Source of the DNA: Klebsiella pneumoniae
GTDB taxonomy: Bacteria; Pseudomonadota; Gammaproteobacteria; Burkholderiales; SG8-39
Length of the DNA: 32,583 bases
NCBI GenBank assembly: GCA_945906755.1
Contig: CAMDRJ010000015.1
Span: forward strand, 1-32,583
Reading direction: 5' to 3'
Position numbers and translations under genes: made by a program. Within the stretch, counting starts at the first letter, position 1. Each line of letters starts with the position of its first letter. Positions 24,805-31,987 of the stretch are shown piece by piece. Below the pieces are notes generated by a model, which made no database searches, had not been told where the DNA came from, and saw only the letters and a program-made list of their open reading frames with translations.

Positions 24805-26931
24805 TCAAGCCGGCTGCATCCAGCCGATGACAGTCGCCCGCAGGCGCCATTTCAGGTTGTCCCACCAGGTTGGGTTTTGCACGATCTCGGCGCGAAAGAA
24901 CGAGGGGCATAGGATTGCCGCATGGGCGATCTCACCGCAAAGCCCGCAGCCGACACAGGCGTTGTTCACATGCGCGACCGGATCAACCTTCAGCGGATCG
25001 GACGAATCCTTGATCGTCAGCGAGGGACAGCCCGACAGTCGAATACACGAGTGATCGCCCGAGCAGACATCTTCATCGACGCCGAACCGTGTTCGCACCA
25101 CGCGCTTGCCCGCCTTGAGCGCAGCCGATACCACTGGTCGCAGTCGTCGTTGTTTTTCAAGCTGGCATTCGCTTTCGGCGATGACGACTTTCAAGCCGTT
25201 GTAGGACGAGGACATCGCATCCTTCAACGTCTTCGACATCTCGCCGACATGATAGGTCGTGACGCGTTTGATCCAGTTGACGCCAATGCCCTTCAACGCG
25301 GCTTCGATTGACATGCCGGTCATCTTGGCTTCCGGCTCATGCGGCGACGATGGAATATTCTGCGCGCCGGTGGCCGAGGTATAGCCGTTGTTCATGATGA
25401 CGAGAATGCCATCGCTCTTGTTGAACACGGAATTGGCGATGCCCGAGGTAAGCCCGTTATGCCAAAAGCCGCCATCGCCCATGATGGTGACGGTGCGTTT
25501 GGCGAACAGCGGATCGATCGCGGCATTGCTCGCGAGTCCAAGGCCGTATCCGAGCACCGTGTTGCCAATGTTGAAGGGTGGCAAGGTCGAGAACAGATGA
25601 CAGCCGATATCGGCCGACATATGAAACTTGCCGGTGTCGCGCTCAATCAATTTCATCGCCGAGAAGACCGGCCGTTCCGGACAGCCAACGCAAAATCCGG
25701 GTGGGCGAGTTGGCAGTGGGCCACCAAACAATTCGCCCGCTTTCAATTTCGGTGCCAGCAGGGCGTCCCGTTTTTTGGCGATGTCAGCAACGTCAACGCC
25801 GCGTGGCCCCGCTTGTTCGATGAACTTTGACATCCCTGACAGCACGACTTCACCGGTGTATTCACCCGCCATCGGCAGCACATCTTTGCCGTAAATGCGG
25901 GCGCCGTTGATGTCGCCGCGACGCAGCGTGGCAAGCACGGCATCCTCAATGAAATTCGGCTGGCCTTCTTCAACGACGAGAACCGCTTTCTTGCCGGTAC
26001 AGAATTGCTGGATTTCCGTCGGAATCAGCGGATAAGTGACGTTCAGGCAGTAGATCGGCACTTTCAATTCGCCGAAAGCATCCGACAGCCCTAACTGTTG
26101 CAGTGAGCGGATCACCACGTTGTACATGCCGCCCTGACAAATCACGCCGATGTCGTCGAGCGATCCGCTGAAAGTTTCGTTCAGCTTGTGGTCCTGCACG
26201 AACTTGACCGCGGCCGGCCAGCGCACATCGACCTTGTGCTTTTCTTGAATGTAGGACGATGGTGGCAGAACGATACGGCCATAGTCGAAAGCGGGATCTT
26301 CAAGGCCCGCGTTGCGCGAGATCGCCGGTGCGCGATTGGTTTTCGCGTGAAATTGTCCATGCACATGACAAGCGCGAATCCGCAGTTCCAACATGACCGG
26401 CGTGCTCGATGCCTCGGAAAGCTCGAAGCCCTTCTCCACCATATCCACAATCGTCGGGAGATTCGGGCGTGGGTCGAGCAGCCAGATCTGCGACTTCATG
26501 GCGAACGCATGCGAGCGCTCTTGCATGATCGAGGAGCCTTCGCCATAGTCTTCGCCGATGACAATTAGCGCGCCACCGGTTACACCGGACGAGGCGAGAT
26601 TCGCGAGTGCGTCGGAGGCGACGTTGGTGCCCACTGTCGATTTCCAGGCCACTGCGCCGCGAATCGGATAGTTGATGGACGCACCAAGCATTGCCGCTGC
26701 CGCTGCCTCCGAAGCATTGGTTTCAAGGTGCACACCCAACTCGTCAAGAAGGTCTTTCGCGTCTGTCAGTACATCGACCAGGTGAGAGATGGGCGCCCCC
26801 TGATACCCGCCCACGTACGAAACCCCGGATTGCAACAGCGCTTTGGTGACCGCGAGGATGCCCTCGCCGGTGAAGACCTCGCCTGTAGTGAGGCGAAGCG
26901 ACTTCACTTCTTCCTTGAATGACCGTTCCAT
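24805..26931 (-). CDS. iorA: Indolepyruvate ferredoxin oxidoreductase alpha subunit, first copy
   Basis: The 708-residue protein is a full alpha subunit and the first gene of the operon. Its N-terminus (MERSFKEEVKSLRLTTGEVF) and the GGYQGAPISHLVDVL block mirror the second copy. The TPP-binding part has CVGCPERPVFSAM, GDGGFWHNGL and NNGYTSATGAQ. The ferredoxin-like C-terminus (from about residue 619) has VCSGDHSCIRLSGCPSL and CVGCGLCGEIAHAAILCP, enough for two [4Fe-4S] clusters. By eye the two copies agree at roughly two thirds of positions, so the duplication is not recent. The ATG at 26931 follows AAGG about seven bases upstream. A perfect inverted repeat covers this site, and a sigma70-like promoter lies upstream. 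Confidence 0.92.
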   Translation of the reverse strand: MERSFKEEVKSLRLTTGEVFTGEGILAVTKALLQSGVSYVGGYQGAPISHLVDVLTDAKDLLDELGVHLETNASEAAAAAMLGASINYPIRGAVAWKSTVGTNVASDALANLASSGVTGGALIVIGEDYGEGSSIMQERSHAFAMKSQIWLLDPRPNLPTIVDMVEKGFELSEASSTPVMLELRIRACHVHGQFHAKTNRAPAISRNAGLEDPAFDYGRIVLPPSSYIQEKHKVDVRWPAAVKFVQDHKLNETFSGSLDDIGVICQGGMYNVVIRSLQQLGLSDAFGELKVPIYCLNVTYPLIPTEIQQFCTGKKAVLVVEEGQPNFIEDAVLATLRRGDINGARIYGKDVLPMAGEYTGEVVLSGMSKFIEQAGPRGVDVADIAKKRDALLAPKLKAGELFGGPLPTRPPGFCVGCPERPVFSAMKLIERDTGKFHMSADIGCHLFSTLPPFNIGNTVLGYGLGLASNAAIDPLFAKRTVTIMGDGGFWHNGLTSGIANSVFNKSDGILVIMNNGYTSATGAQNIPSSPHEPEAKMTGMSIEAALKGIGVNWIKRVTTYHVGEMSKTLKDAMSSSYNGLKVVIAESECQLEKQRRLRPVVSAALKAGKRVVRTRFGVDEDVCSGDHSCIRLSGCPSLTIKDSSDPLKVDPVAHVNNACVGCGLCGEIAHAAILCPSFFRAEIVQNPTWWDNLKWRLRATVIGWMQPA

Positions 26932-26932
26932 G

Positions 26933-26946
26933 ATTCAACCTTGAAT
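26933..26946. promoter_or_regulatory. Inverted repeat over the ribosome binding site of the oxidoreductase operon
   Basis: On the minus strand ATTCAAGGTTGAAT is a perfect 6+2+6 inverted repeat. Its centre contains the AAGG that serves as ribosome site for the first alpha gene, and it ends two bases before the ATG. It may be a regulator-binding site, or an RNA hairpin with too small a loop to be strong. Its function is inferred from position alone. Confidence 0.35.
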
Positions 26947-26986
26947 TGATATGCTTTCTTCGCAATCGCCCATACGATGCAAATTG

Positions 26987-27015
26987 AGGCTAGGGGTGGG
27001 ACCTGCATTTGTCAA
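26987..27015 (-). promoter_or_regulatory. Candidate sigma70 promoter of the oxidoreductase operon
   Basis: On the minus strand a perfect TTGACA (27015-27010) is followed, after exactly 17 bases, by TAGCCT (26992-26987), which keeps the T, A and final T of TATAAT. Transcription would begin near 26980, giving a leader of about 50 bases before the alpha gene. The weak -10 suggests activator help or modest strength. Confidence 0.4.
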
Positions 27016-27320
27016 ATCGATGCCTCGCTCCGTCAATCATCAATGGCATCAATGATCGGGGCGAAGACCAACAAGATACCACTAGGCACAGAAGACGCAG
27101 GGCGTCACTGCATGCCGCAAATTGTCAGCGGTGCGCGCAGTGCCGTGTTCGATGTTCAAGAGTCCGATACAGCGCTTGGCATAGTGCACAGGCCCTGAGA
27201 GTCTCGGCCTTTGGTCAATCCGTCGCAAATGCCGATCGGTCCGCGAAGTAGGGAATTTCTCCTCTAGCAGAGCGTTTGTGATCGGCGACAAGGAAACTTG
27301 GCCTTTCTTGAGCACGGTCT

Positions 27321-27671
27321 ATGCGTGCGTTGAACCTCATGATCCACATCACTCAGCCAGAAGCGCTCGACGTCCTCGCAATGTTGGAGGGCGAGCGCTG
27401 GAAACGGACCCAAGAGGAACGCCAGGACGTTCCGTACGGGTTCTTTTTCTGGTTGCGGGCATGGAAGGCCAAGGCTGCGGCGGGCTTGAGTGAAGTTCCG
27501 GTGTCGCTATGTCAGTTCGCTGAGCGTGCGACCAAGGCGCCGATCCTCTACGGCGAAGAGGGTTACCGCAAGTATCACGTTGATGCTACCGGCGAACTCA
27601 CCCTGATGCGCGAGTCCTTGTTGCCGGATTTCGCCGAGAAGGCAGAAGCACTCGGCATTCGGGTCTCTTAG
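27321..27671 (+). CDS. Small hypothetical protein
   Basis: I do not recognise this 116-residue product. It reads like a real soluble protein rather than a shadow. Helical segments (EALDVLAMLEGERWKRTQEE, WLRAWKAKAAAGLSEVPVSL) are joined by GYRKYHVDATGELTLM, and no gene lies opposite. No clear ribosome site precedes the ATG at 27321. The ATG at 27339 (MIHITQPEAL) is an equally plausible start and gives 110 residues. It stands alone on the plus strand between two minus-strand transcription units. Its TAG stop touches a strong hairpin that could end transcription. Confidence 0.55.
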   Translation: MRALNLMIHITQPEALDVLAMLEGERWKRTQEERQDVPYGFFFWLRAWKAKAAAGLSEVPVSLCQFAERATKAPILYGEEGYRKYHVDATGELTLMRESLLPDFAEKAEALGIRVS

Positions 27672-27700
27672 GAATCAGCGCGGTGGACCGCGCCGATTCC
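27671..27700. terminator. Strong hairpin between convergent genes, possible bidirectional terminator
   Basis: GGAATC-a-GCGCGGT-gg-ACCGCGC-c-GATTCC forms a stem of 13 pairs with one A/C mismatch and a loop of two to four bases. It begins at the last base of the stop codon of the small hypothetical gene. The ComB-like gene ends 60 bases to the right on the other strand. There is no T-run on either side, so it may act in concert with Rho or protect 3' ends. Confidence 0.5.
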
Positions 27701-27759
27701 TGATGGAAGGAACTTCGTACGTTCCAGAGAGCGAGTGCCCCAAACTTTGCAATTGCCTC

Positions 27760-28497
27760 CTAAATCGCGACGATCACGCCGTCTTGCAGGCGGGGTATGA
27801 CGTCGAGCGATGAGAGTCTGGCCGCATAATCGATTTCGTTCGCATGGCCACGACCGGTCATGATGCGCCCGACGCGGCAATTACTCAGCATCTCGACGGG
27901 ATTGCCGCTTGCGTAGACAGCGCGCGATGCTCGCGCGGCATCGGAAAGGTCGAGGGCGCTCCCAAGTGTCTTCAAGAAGAGATCCACGAGGTAACCCGCG
28001 CCGTAGTAGTCCTCGAGATTGAAGTTGCCCATGGAACCCGAACAGACGATGACGATCGGATTGTTCGGATGCTTGGACAGCACATGGCTCACGATCGCGG
28101 CGCTGTTCAAGAGCGAGGCGACGTATAAGTGATCGGCCGCCGCCGACTCTTTGACCGCAACCGTCCCATTGGTCGTTGCCAGAATCAGCTTCTTGCCGCG
28201 CACGCCATGATTGAGGAGCGCAAGGGGGGTGGGCGCGGTAAATCCGGCGAAGACGTTCGCATAAAGTTCCCCTGCCAGCACGAACGAGTCGGCGCTATGG
28301 CGCGCGCTTTCGTCACGCGCCGAGGCTTCGTCCATGGTGGGGATCACCATCGTCGCGCCATTGGTTAACGCGACGGTCATGGTGGTCGTCGCGAACAAGA
28401 TGTCGAGCACGATGACGACCTTGCCCGCCAATTCAATCGTTGCGAGTTCCTCTTTGCGGCTCAGAACGTGCAGCTTATGGGAGAGCATGACGCTCAT
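27760..28497 (-). CDS. 2-phosphosulfolactate phosphatase family protein (ComB-like)
   Basis: The product matches the ComB family, whose archaeal founder removes phosphate from 2-phosphosulfolactate in coenzyme M synthesis. Conserved blocks are VVIVLDILFATTTMTVALTNGA, ILATTNGTVAV and VCSGSMGNFNLEDYYGAGYL. The usual Arg in DVLRATT is Phe here (DILFATT), which may alter the substrate. From the ATG at 28497, with GGAGGAAA just upstream, the protein is 245 residues; the track start at 28560 lies inside the MaoC gene and is unlikely. No ComA, ComC or other coenzyme M genes are present. Its neighbour is a MaoC hydratase 25 bases upstream in the same direction. The true substrate is unknown. Confidence 0.85.
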   Translation of the reverse strand: MSVMLSHKLHVLSRKEELATIELAGKVVIVLDILFATTTMTVALTNGATMVIPTMDEASARDESARHSADSFVLAGELYANVFAGFTAPTPLALLNHGVRGKKLILATTNGTVAVKESAAADHLYVASLLNSAAIVSHVLSKHPNNPIVIVCSGSMGNFNLEDYYGAGYLVDLFLKTLGSALDLSDAARASRAVYASGNPVEMLSNCRVGRIMTGRGHANEIDYAARLSSLDVIPRLQDGVIVAI

Positions 28498-28522
28498 CGA
28501 TTTCCTCCGGGCGGTGCGGGAG

Positions 28523-28978
28523 TTAGTTGGCCGGGCGCCGGCTGTACATGCCGTAGCCATTCATATCGAGAACCTGTTCGTCGCGCTGATTGAAGAGTTC
28601 CCAGCGATGCAATACCAGTCCGCGATCCGGTTTGGACTGCGAAGGCTTTGATTCGATCACGGTCATTCTCAAGCGGAGTCGATCGCCTGCCCGTACCGGC
28701 TTGCGCCAATTCACATCCTTCACGCCGGGTGATCCGAGGCTCGCCGCTTGCAGCAGATACGCATCGCAAACGAGGCGCATGCAGAGGCCGACGGTCTGCC
28801 AGCCACTGGCGATCAATCCGCCATAGATCGATTCCTTCGCACGCTCCGTGTCGACATGGAAATACTGGGGATCGTATTTGCTCGCGAACTCGATGATCTC
28901 CGCTTCGGTCAATGCGGGTCCTTGCATTTCACGCGTCATGCCGACGGGAAAGTCTTCGAAGTAGTACTGGACGGTCAC
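28523..28978 (-). CDS. MaoC family dehydratase (R-hydratase hot-dog fold)
   Basis: The product resembles MaoC-like enoyl-CoA hydratases, which add water to trans-2-enoyl-CoA to give the R-3-hydroxyacyl-CoA. The region EIIEFASKYDPQYFHVD, followed by YGGLIASGWQT, contains the Asp and His of the hydratase site and the conserved glycine loop. DVNWRKPVRAGDRLRLRMTV is the second hot-dog signature. I chose the GTG at 28978 (151 residues, starting VTVQYYFEDF) because GAGGAA lies eight bases before it and family members begin there. The track start at 29071 adds 31 residues without likeness. It is the first gene of a two-gene unit with the ComB-like phosphatase. Confidence 0.88.
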   Translation of the reverse strand: MTVQYYFEDFPVGMTREMQGPALTEAEIIEFASKYDPQYFHVDTERAKESIYGGLIASGWQTVGLCMRLVCDAYLLQAASLGSPGVKDVNWRKPVRAGDRLRLRMTVIESKPSQSKPDRGLVLHRWELFNQRDEQVLDMNGYGMYSRRPAN

Positions 28979-29230
28979 GGGCGTGGTTCCTCTTAAGGAT
29001 GCGTGCGAAGGGTGCTGATTATCACCGAAGCCGGTAATTGCGGCCGCCACGCGCACTTGCACACATTTCACTTGCTCGTCCCGATCGCCGGATCAACGAG
29101 GAAAGCTGCCGTTAGGCGGCCGGCGCCTTCAGCAGCGCGCATCGCCAGTCGATAGGAAGCCAGGGCCTGACCGGCATGCACGCGGGTCGAATTCATGGGC
29201 CTTCTAAACACTGAACGCGCGAGGAAGACT

Positions 29231-29779
29231 ATGCAACCCAATGAGCGGAAATCCGTGTCGGCGTTTGCTGTATTCCACCGCACCCAGCGATTAGTTCCGC
29301 CGCGCGCATCCACTCGAGTTCTTGCGGCCCTAGCCGTCTCAATGACCTTGGCAGCTTGTGGCGCTATCGGCCAAAAACGCGCAGATGAGCCGGTCGCTTC
29401 GGCGCCTGCGAAGCATGGCTCGTCGGATGCAAAGCGCACCGCATTCACCCAGACGGGCACGGCCAGTTGGTATGGACGTGAACTGCATGGCCGCAAGACG
29501 GCGAGTGGCGACGTCTTCGATATGAATGGCATGACGGCCGCCCATCGAACCCTGCCGCTGCCAAGTTATGTTCGCGTCACGAATCTCGAAAACGGTCGTA
29601 CCGTCATCTTGCGGATCAATGATCGCGGTCCGTTTGTTGGCGATCGAATCATCGATGTTTCCGCGGCCGCTGCAACGAAGCTCGGCTTTGCCGCGCGCGG
29701 GGTGGCGAAGGTGAAAGTCGAAACGGTTGCGCCGCCCGCCGAGACGGTGAGTTCCTTGCGTGCGCCGGCTGCGCGATAG
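29231..29779 (+). CDS. rlpA: RlpA-type septal ring lytic transglycosylase, lipoprotein
   Basis: RlpA proteins cut naked glycan strands of peptidoglycan at the septum. The double-psi barrel domain is complete: QTGTASWYGRELHGRKTASG, FDMNGMTAAHRTLPLPSYV, RVTNLENGRTVILRINDRGP and IIDVSAAAATKLGF. Asp and His residues of the active site are therefore in place. The lipobox LAAC (Cys43) follows an unusually long basic N-terminus. I chose the ATG at 29231 (182 residues), with GAGGA six bases upstream, over the track start at 29195. There is no C-terminal SPOR domain, so septal targeting through denuded glycan may differ from E. coli RlpA. It is a single gene facing a minus-strand gene. Confidence 0.92.
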   Translation: MQPNERKSVSAFAVFHRTQRLVPPRASTRVLAALAVSMTLAACGAIGQKRADEPVASAPAKHGSSDAKRTAFTQTGTASWYGRELHGRKTASGDVFDMNGMTAAHRTLPLPSYVRVTNLENGRTVILRINDRGPFVGDRIIDVSAAAATKLGFAARGVAKVKVETVAPPAETVSSLRAPAAR

Positions 29780-29821
29780 CCGCGCCATCGGGCCGGACGA
29801 CACAGCAAGGAGGGCGCGGTT

Positions 29822-30475
29822 CTAGCTCCCCGGTTTGCTGCGTAGGATGAGTCCGCTTGCAGTCACCGATAGCTCCAAATTCGCCGCCTTGTCGGCAGCC
29901 ACGAAGGCTGCCGATCCGTACTCTGCATCGACGAATCGCGATAGCGATGCGGCACCGCGGCGAAGCGTAAAGAGATCGAACGGTTTGGCTGCACCAAGCG
30001 GATAGATGGTGCGTGGATTGTTCCGCTCATCTTCGACCGATCGATAGCGCCCGGCTACCCGGTCAAGCTCATACATCGTGCGCAATCCAAACAGGGTCGC
30101 CAAGGGTTGCCATTTCAGTACGCGCGCGTCGATATAAATCTCATCACCAGACAGCGTGAAGATGTCGGCACGTCCATCGGGATAGACGAGACGGGCGTCG
30201 AAGCTCTGTTTGCCGCTCGGACGTATTTCGATCTTGGCAACCAGCTCGTCGCTAGTAAGCGCCTTGTAGCCGTAGGTGCCGATCGATACAGTGCCAAGTA
30301 GCACGCTAATCAACGCGAGGACCAATCCGCTCAAGGTGCGTAGCGTGCAACGAAGCGGGCGCCCTTTAAACAGCGCGGTCGCACCAGCGATCACCAGCAG
30401 CACGCCGATCAGAAGCAAGACCGCGGCGCCAATCGCCGCCGGCGATTGGAACCAAGGTGCTTCGTTGATGGTCAT
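29822..30475 (-). CDS. Membrane-anchored conserved hypothetical protein
   Basis: The 217-residue product has two N-terminal membrane helices (AAIGAAVLLLIGVLLVIAGATALF and LSGLVLALISVLLGTVSIG). They are followed by a soluble domain of about 145 residues. This domain contains VAKIEIRPSGKQSFDARLVYPDG, GDEIYIDARVLKWQPLATLFGL and a basic, Arg-rich middle. The ARVLKW block recurs in proteins that databases sometimes label multidrug efflux pump. Nothing here supports a transport function: two helices are too few for a pump. The start at 30475 has no strong ribosome site. It lies 59 bases downstream of the aldehyde dehydrogenase stop and might be the third gene of that operon. Confidence 0.75.
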   Translation of the reverse strand: MTINEAPWFQSPAAIGAAVLLLIGVLLVIAGATALFKGRPLRCTLRTLSGLVLALISVLLGTVSIGTYGYKALTSDELVAKIEIRPSGKQSFDARLVYPDGRADIFTLSGDEIYIDARVLKWQPLATLFGLRTMYELDRVAGRYRSVEDERNNPRTIYPLGAAKPFDLFTLRRGAASLSRFVDAEYGSAAFVAADKAANLELSVTASGLILRSKPGS

Positions 30476-30534
30476 GGGATCAAAGCGAACATGCCAACGA
30501 GATGCCTATGCTGATGCCCGTAAGCGGCGGATCA

Positions 30535-31971
30535 TTACTTCGCCGCTTCGACCTTGAGCTGCAATGATTTGTATTCGAGAAATTCCTCGAGCCCGAATTT
30601 GCCAAGATCGCGACCATGGCCCGATTGCTTATAACCACCGAACGGCGCTTGCATGTTGAAGGCGCCGCCATTGATATCGATTTGCCCGGCGCGGATGCGT
30701 TTTGCGACGCGCTTGGCCCGCTCTTCATCACCTGACCAGACGCCACCTGCCAGACCATAGATCGTGTCGTTGGCGATCCGCACCGCGTCGTCATCACCCT
30801 TGTGGGTCATGATGGAAAGCACCGGCCCAAAGATTTCTTCGCGCGCAATGGTTGAGTTTGGATCCACACGTCCGAACACCGTTGGTTGCACGTAATAGCC
30901 TTTGTCGACGCCAGCGGGTTTTTCCGGGCCGCCGACCAATAGTTGCGCGCCCTCGGCAATACCCTTCTCGATAAATCCGCGCACTCGATCGAGCTGCGAT
31001 TTTGAGACGAGCGGGCCAAGGCGTGTTTGATCGTTGAACGGGTCGCCGACGGTAAATTTCTTCGCTTCATCGGTGGCGAGTTTGGCGGCTTCGGCGTATT
31101 TCGATTCGGGCACCAACAGACGGGTATGCGCACTGCACGTCTGCCCGGAATTGAGGAAACAGGCCGATACCGTGCCCTTGATCGCACTGGCCAGATCCGC
31201 ATCGTCCAGCACGATCGCCGCGGACTTGCCGCCCAGTTCGAGGGAGACGCGTTTGACCGATTGGGCGGCTACCTCAGAGACGCGTTTGCCCGCACGTGTC
31301 GAGCCGGTGAAAGAGACCATGTCCACATCGGCATGGCGTGCCATTGCCTCGCCCACCACCGGGCCGTATCCGGTAACGAGATTGAACACCCCCTTTGGCA
31401 GACCAACCGAATCGATGATCTCCGCGAGAATGAATGCATTGAGCGGCGCAACTTCCGAGGGCTTCAAGACGATGGTGCAGCCAGCCGCCAAGGCGGGAGC
31501 GACCTTCGCTGCGATCTGATGCAGCGGATAATTCCAAGGCGTAATCGCGGCCACCACGCCGACGGGTTCGCGCATCACGATCGAATTGCCGACGCGCTCT
31601 TCCCAAGCGAAGGTGCCCAGCATTTTCGCGTACATCGCAAAGGTAAAGGTCGGCGATCCCACTTGAATGCGCGTGGCGAGTTTGATCGGCATGCCAACTT
31701 CCTGGGCAATGGTGCGACCGAGTTCTTCGCTGCGCGCTTTCATGCCTTCATGAATTTTTTGCAGATACTCCGCGCGGATCGCAGGCGTCAAGGCGGCCCA
31801 ACCATCGAAGGCTGCGCGTGCCGCCTTGATCGCGGCATCGGCATCGGCTTCATTGCATTCCGGGATGCGGGCCATCACTTCTTCGGTGGCCGAATTGTGG
31901 ACGTCGATGCTGCCCTTGCCTTGCGGGGCGACCCATGCGCCGTTGATATAGATCTTGTCGCGATTTTGCAT
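30535..31971 (-). CDS. Aldehyde dehydrogenase family protein
   Basis: This NAD(P)-dependent enzyme oxidises an aldehyde to the acid. Catalytic residues in the 478-residue form are Cys279 in [11 protein letters not shown], Glu245 in SLELGGKS and Asn147 in TPWNYPL. The cofactor site has [24 protein letters not shown] and [21 protein letters not shown] complete the family pattern. I chose the ATG at 31971, where AAGGAAA lies upstream; the track start at 32040 is inside the alcohol dehydrogenase gene. It follows the alcohol dehydrogenase gene by 16 bases, so the two probably carry out alcohol to aldehyde to acid in sequence. The native substrate cannot be fixed; the betaine-aldehyde/phenylacetaldehyde-like class is possible. 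Confidence 0.94.
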   Translation of the reverse strand: MQNRDKIYINGAWVAPQGKGSIDVHNSATEEVMARIPECNEADADAAIKAARAAFDGWAALTPAIRAEYLQKIHEGMKARSEELGRTIAQEVGMPIKLATRIQVGSPTFTFAMYAKMLGTFAWEERVGNSIVMREPVGVVAAITPWNYPLHQIAAKVAPALAAGCTIVLKPSEVAPLNAFILAEIIDSVGLPKGVFNLVTGYGPVVGEAMARHADVDMVSFTGSTRAGKRVSEVAAQSVKRVSLELGGKSAAIVLDDADLASAIKGTVSACFLNSGQTCSAHTRLLVPESKYAEAAKLATDEAKKFTVGDPFNDQTRLGPLVSKSQLDRVRGFIEKGIAEGAQLLVGGPEKPAGVDKGYYVQPTVFGRVDPNSTIAREEIFGPVLSIMTHKGDDDAVRIANDTIYGLAGGVWSGDEERAKRVAKRIRAGQIDINGGAFNMQAPFGGYKQSGHGRDLGKFGLEEFLEYKSLQLKVEAAK

Positions 31972-31987
31972 TGCAGTTTCCTTTTGT

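Larger units (their letters stand above)
26932..27320. other. Noncoding upstream region of the oxidoreductase operon
   Basis: This 389-base stretch contains the candidate promoter and inverted repeat described separately. The rest holds several short ORFs on both strands (for example 26977..27198 + and 27082..27315 -). They have no family likeness, no ribosome site and mixed composition. I see no RNA gene, repeat or remnant that I can name. It is the longest apparently noncoding stretch in the window. Confidence 0.5.

Noticed and set aside
27082-27315. Minus-strand ORF of 77 residues in the noncoding stretch as a gene or pseudogene remnant
   Set aside because: No ribosome site, no family likeness in either this or neighbouring frames, and it overlaps other equally weak ORFs.
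12770-28497. A coenzyme M-dependent epoxide pathway, suggested by the MetE-like enzyme, an SDR and a ComB-like phosphatase in one window
   Set aside because: The MetE-like protein opens with FRADHIGSLLRP, which is YxjG-like rather than epoxyalkane:coenzyme M transferase-like. The SDR lacks the catalytic Tyr kept in hydroxypropyl-CoM dehydrogenases. ComB is 14 kb away, and no other coenzyme M genes are present.
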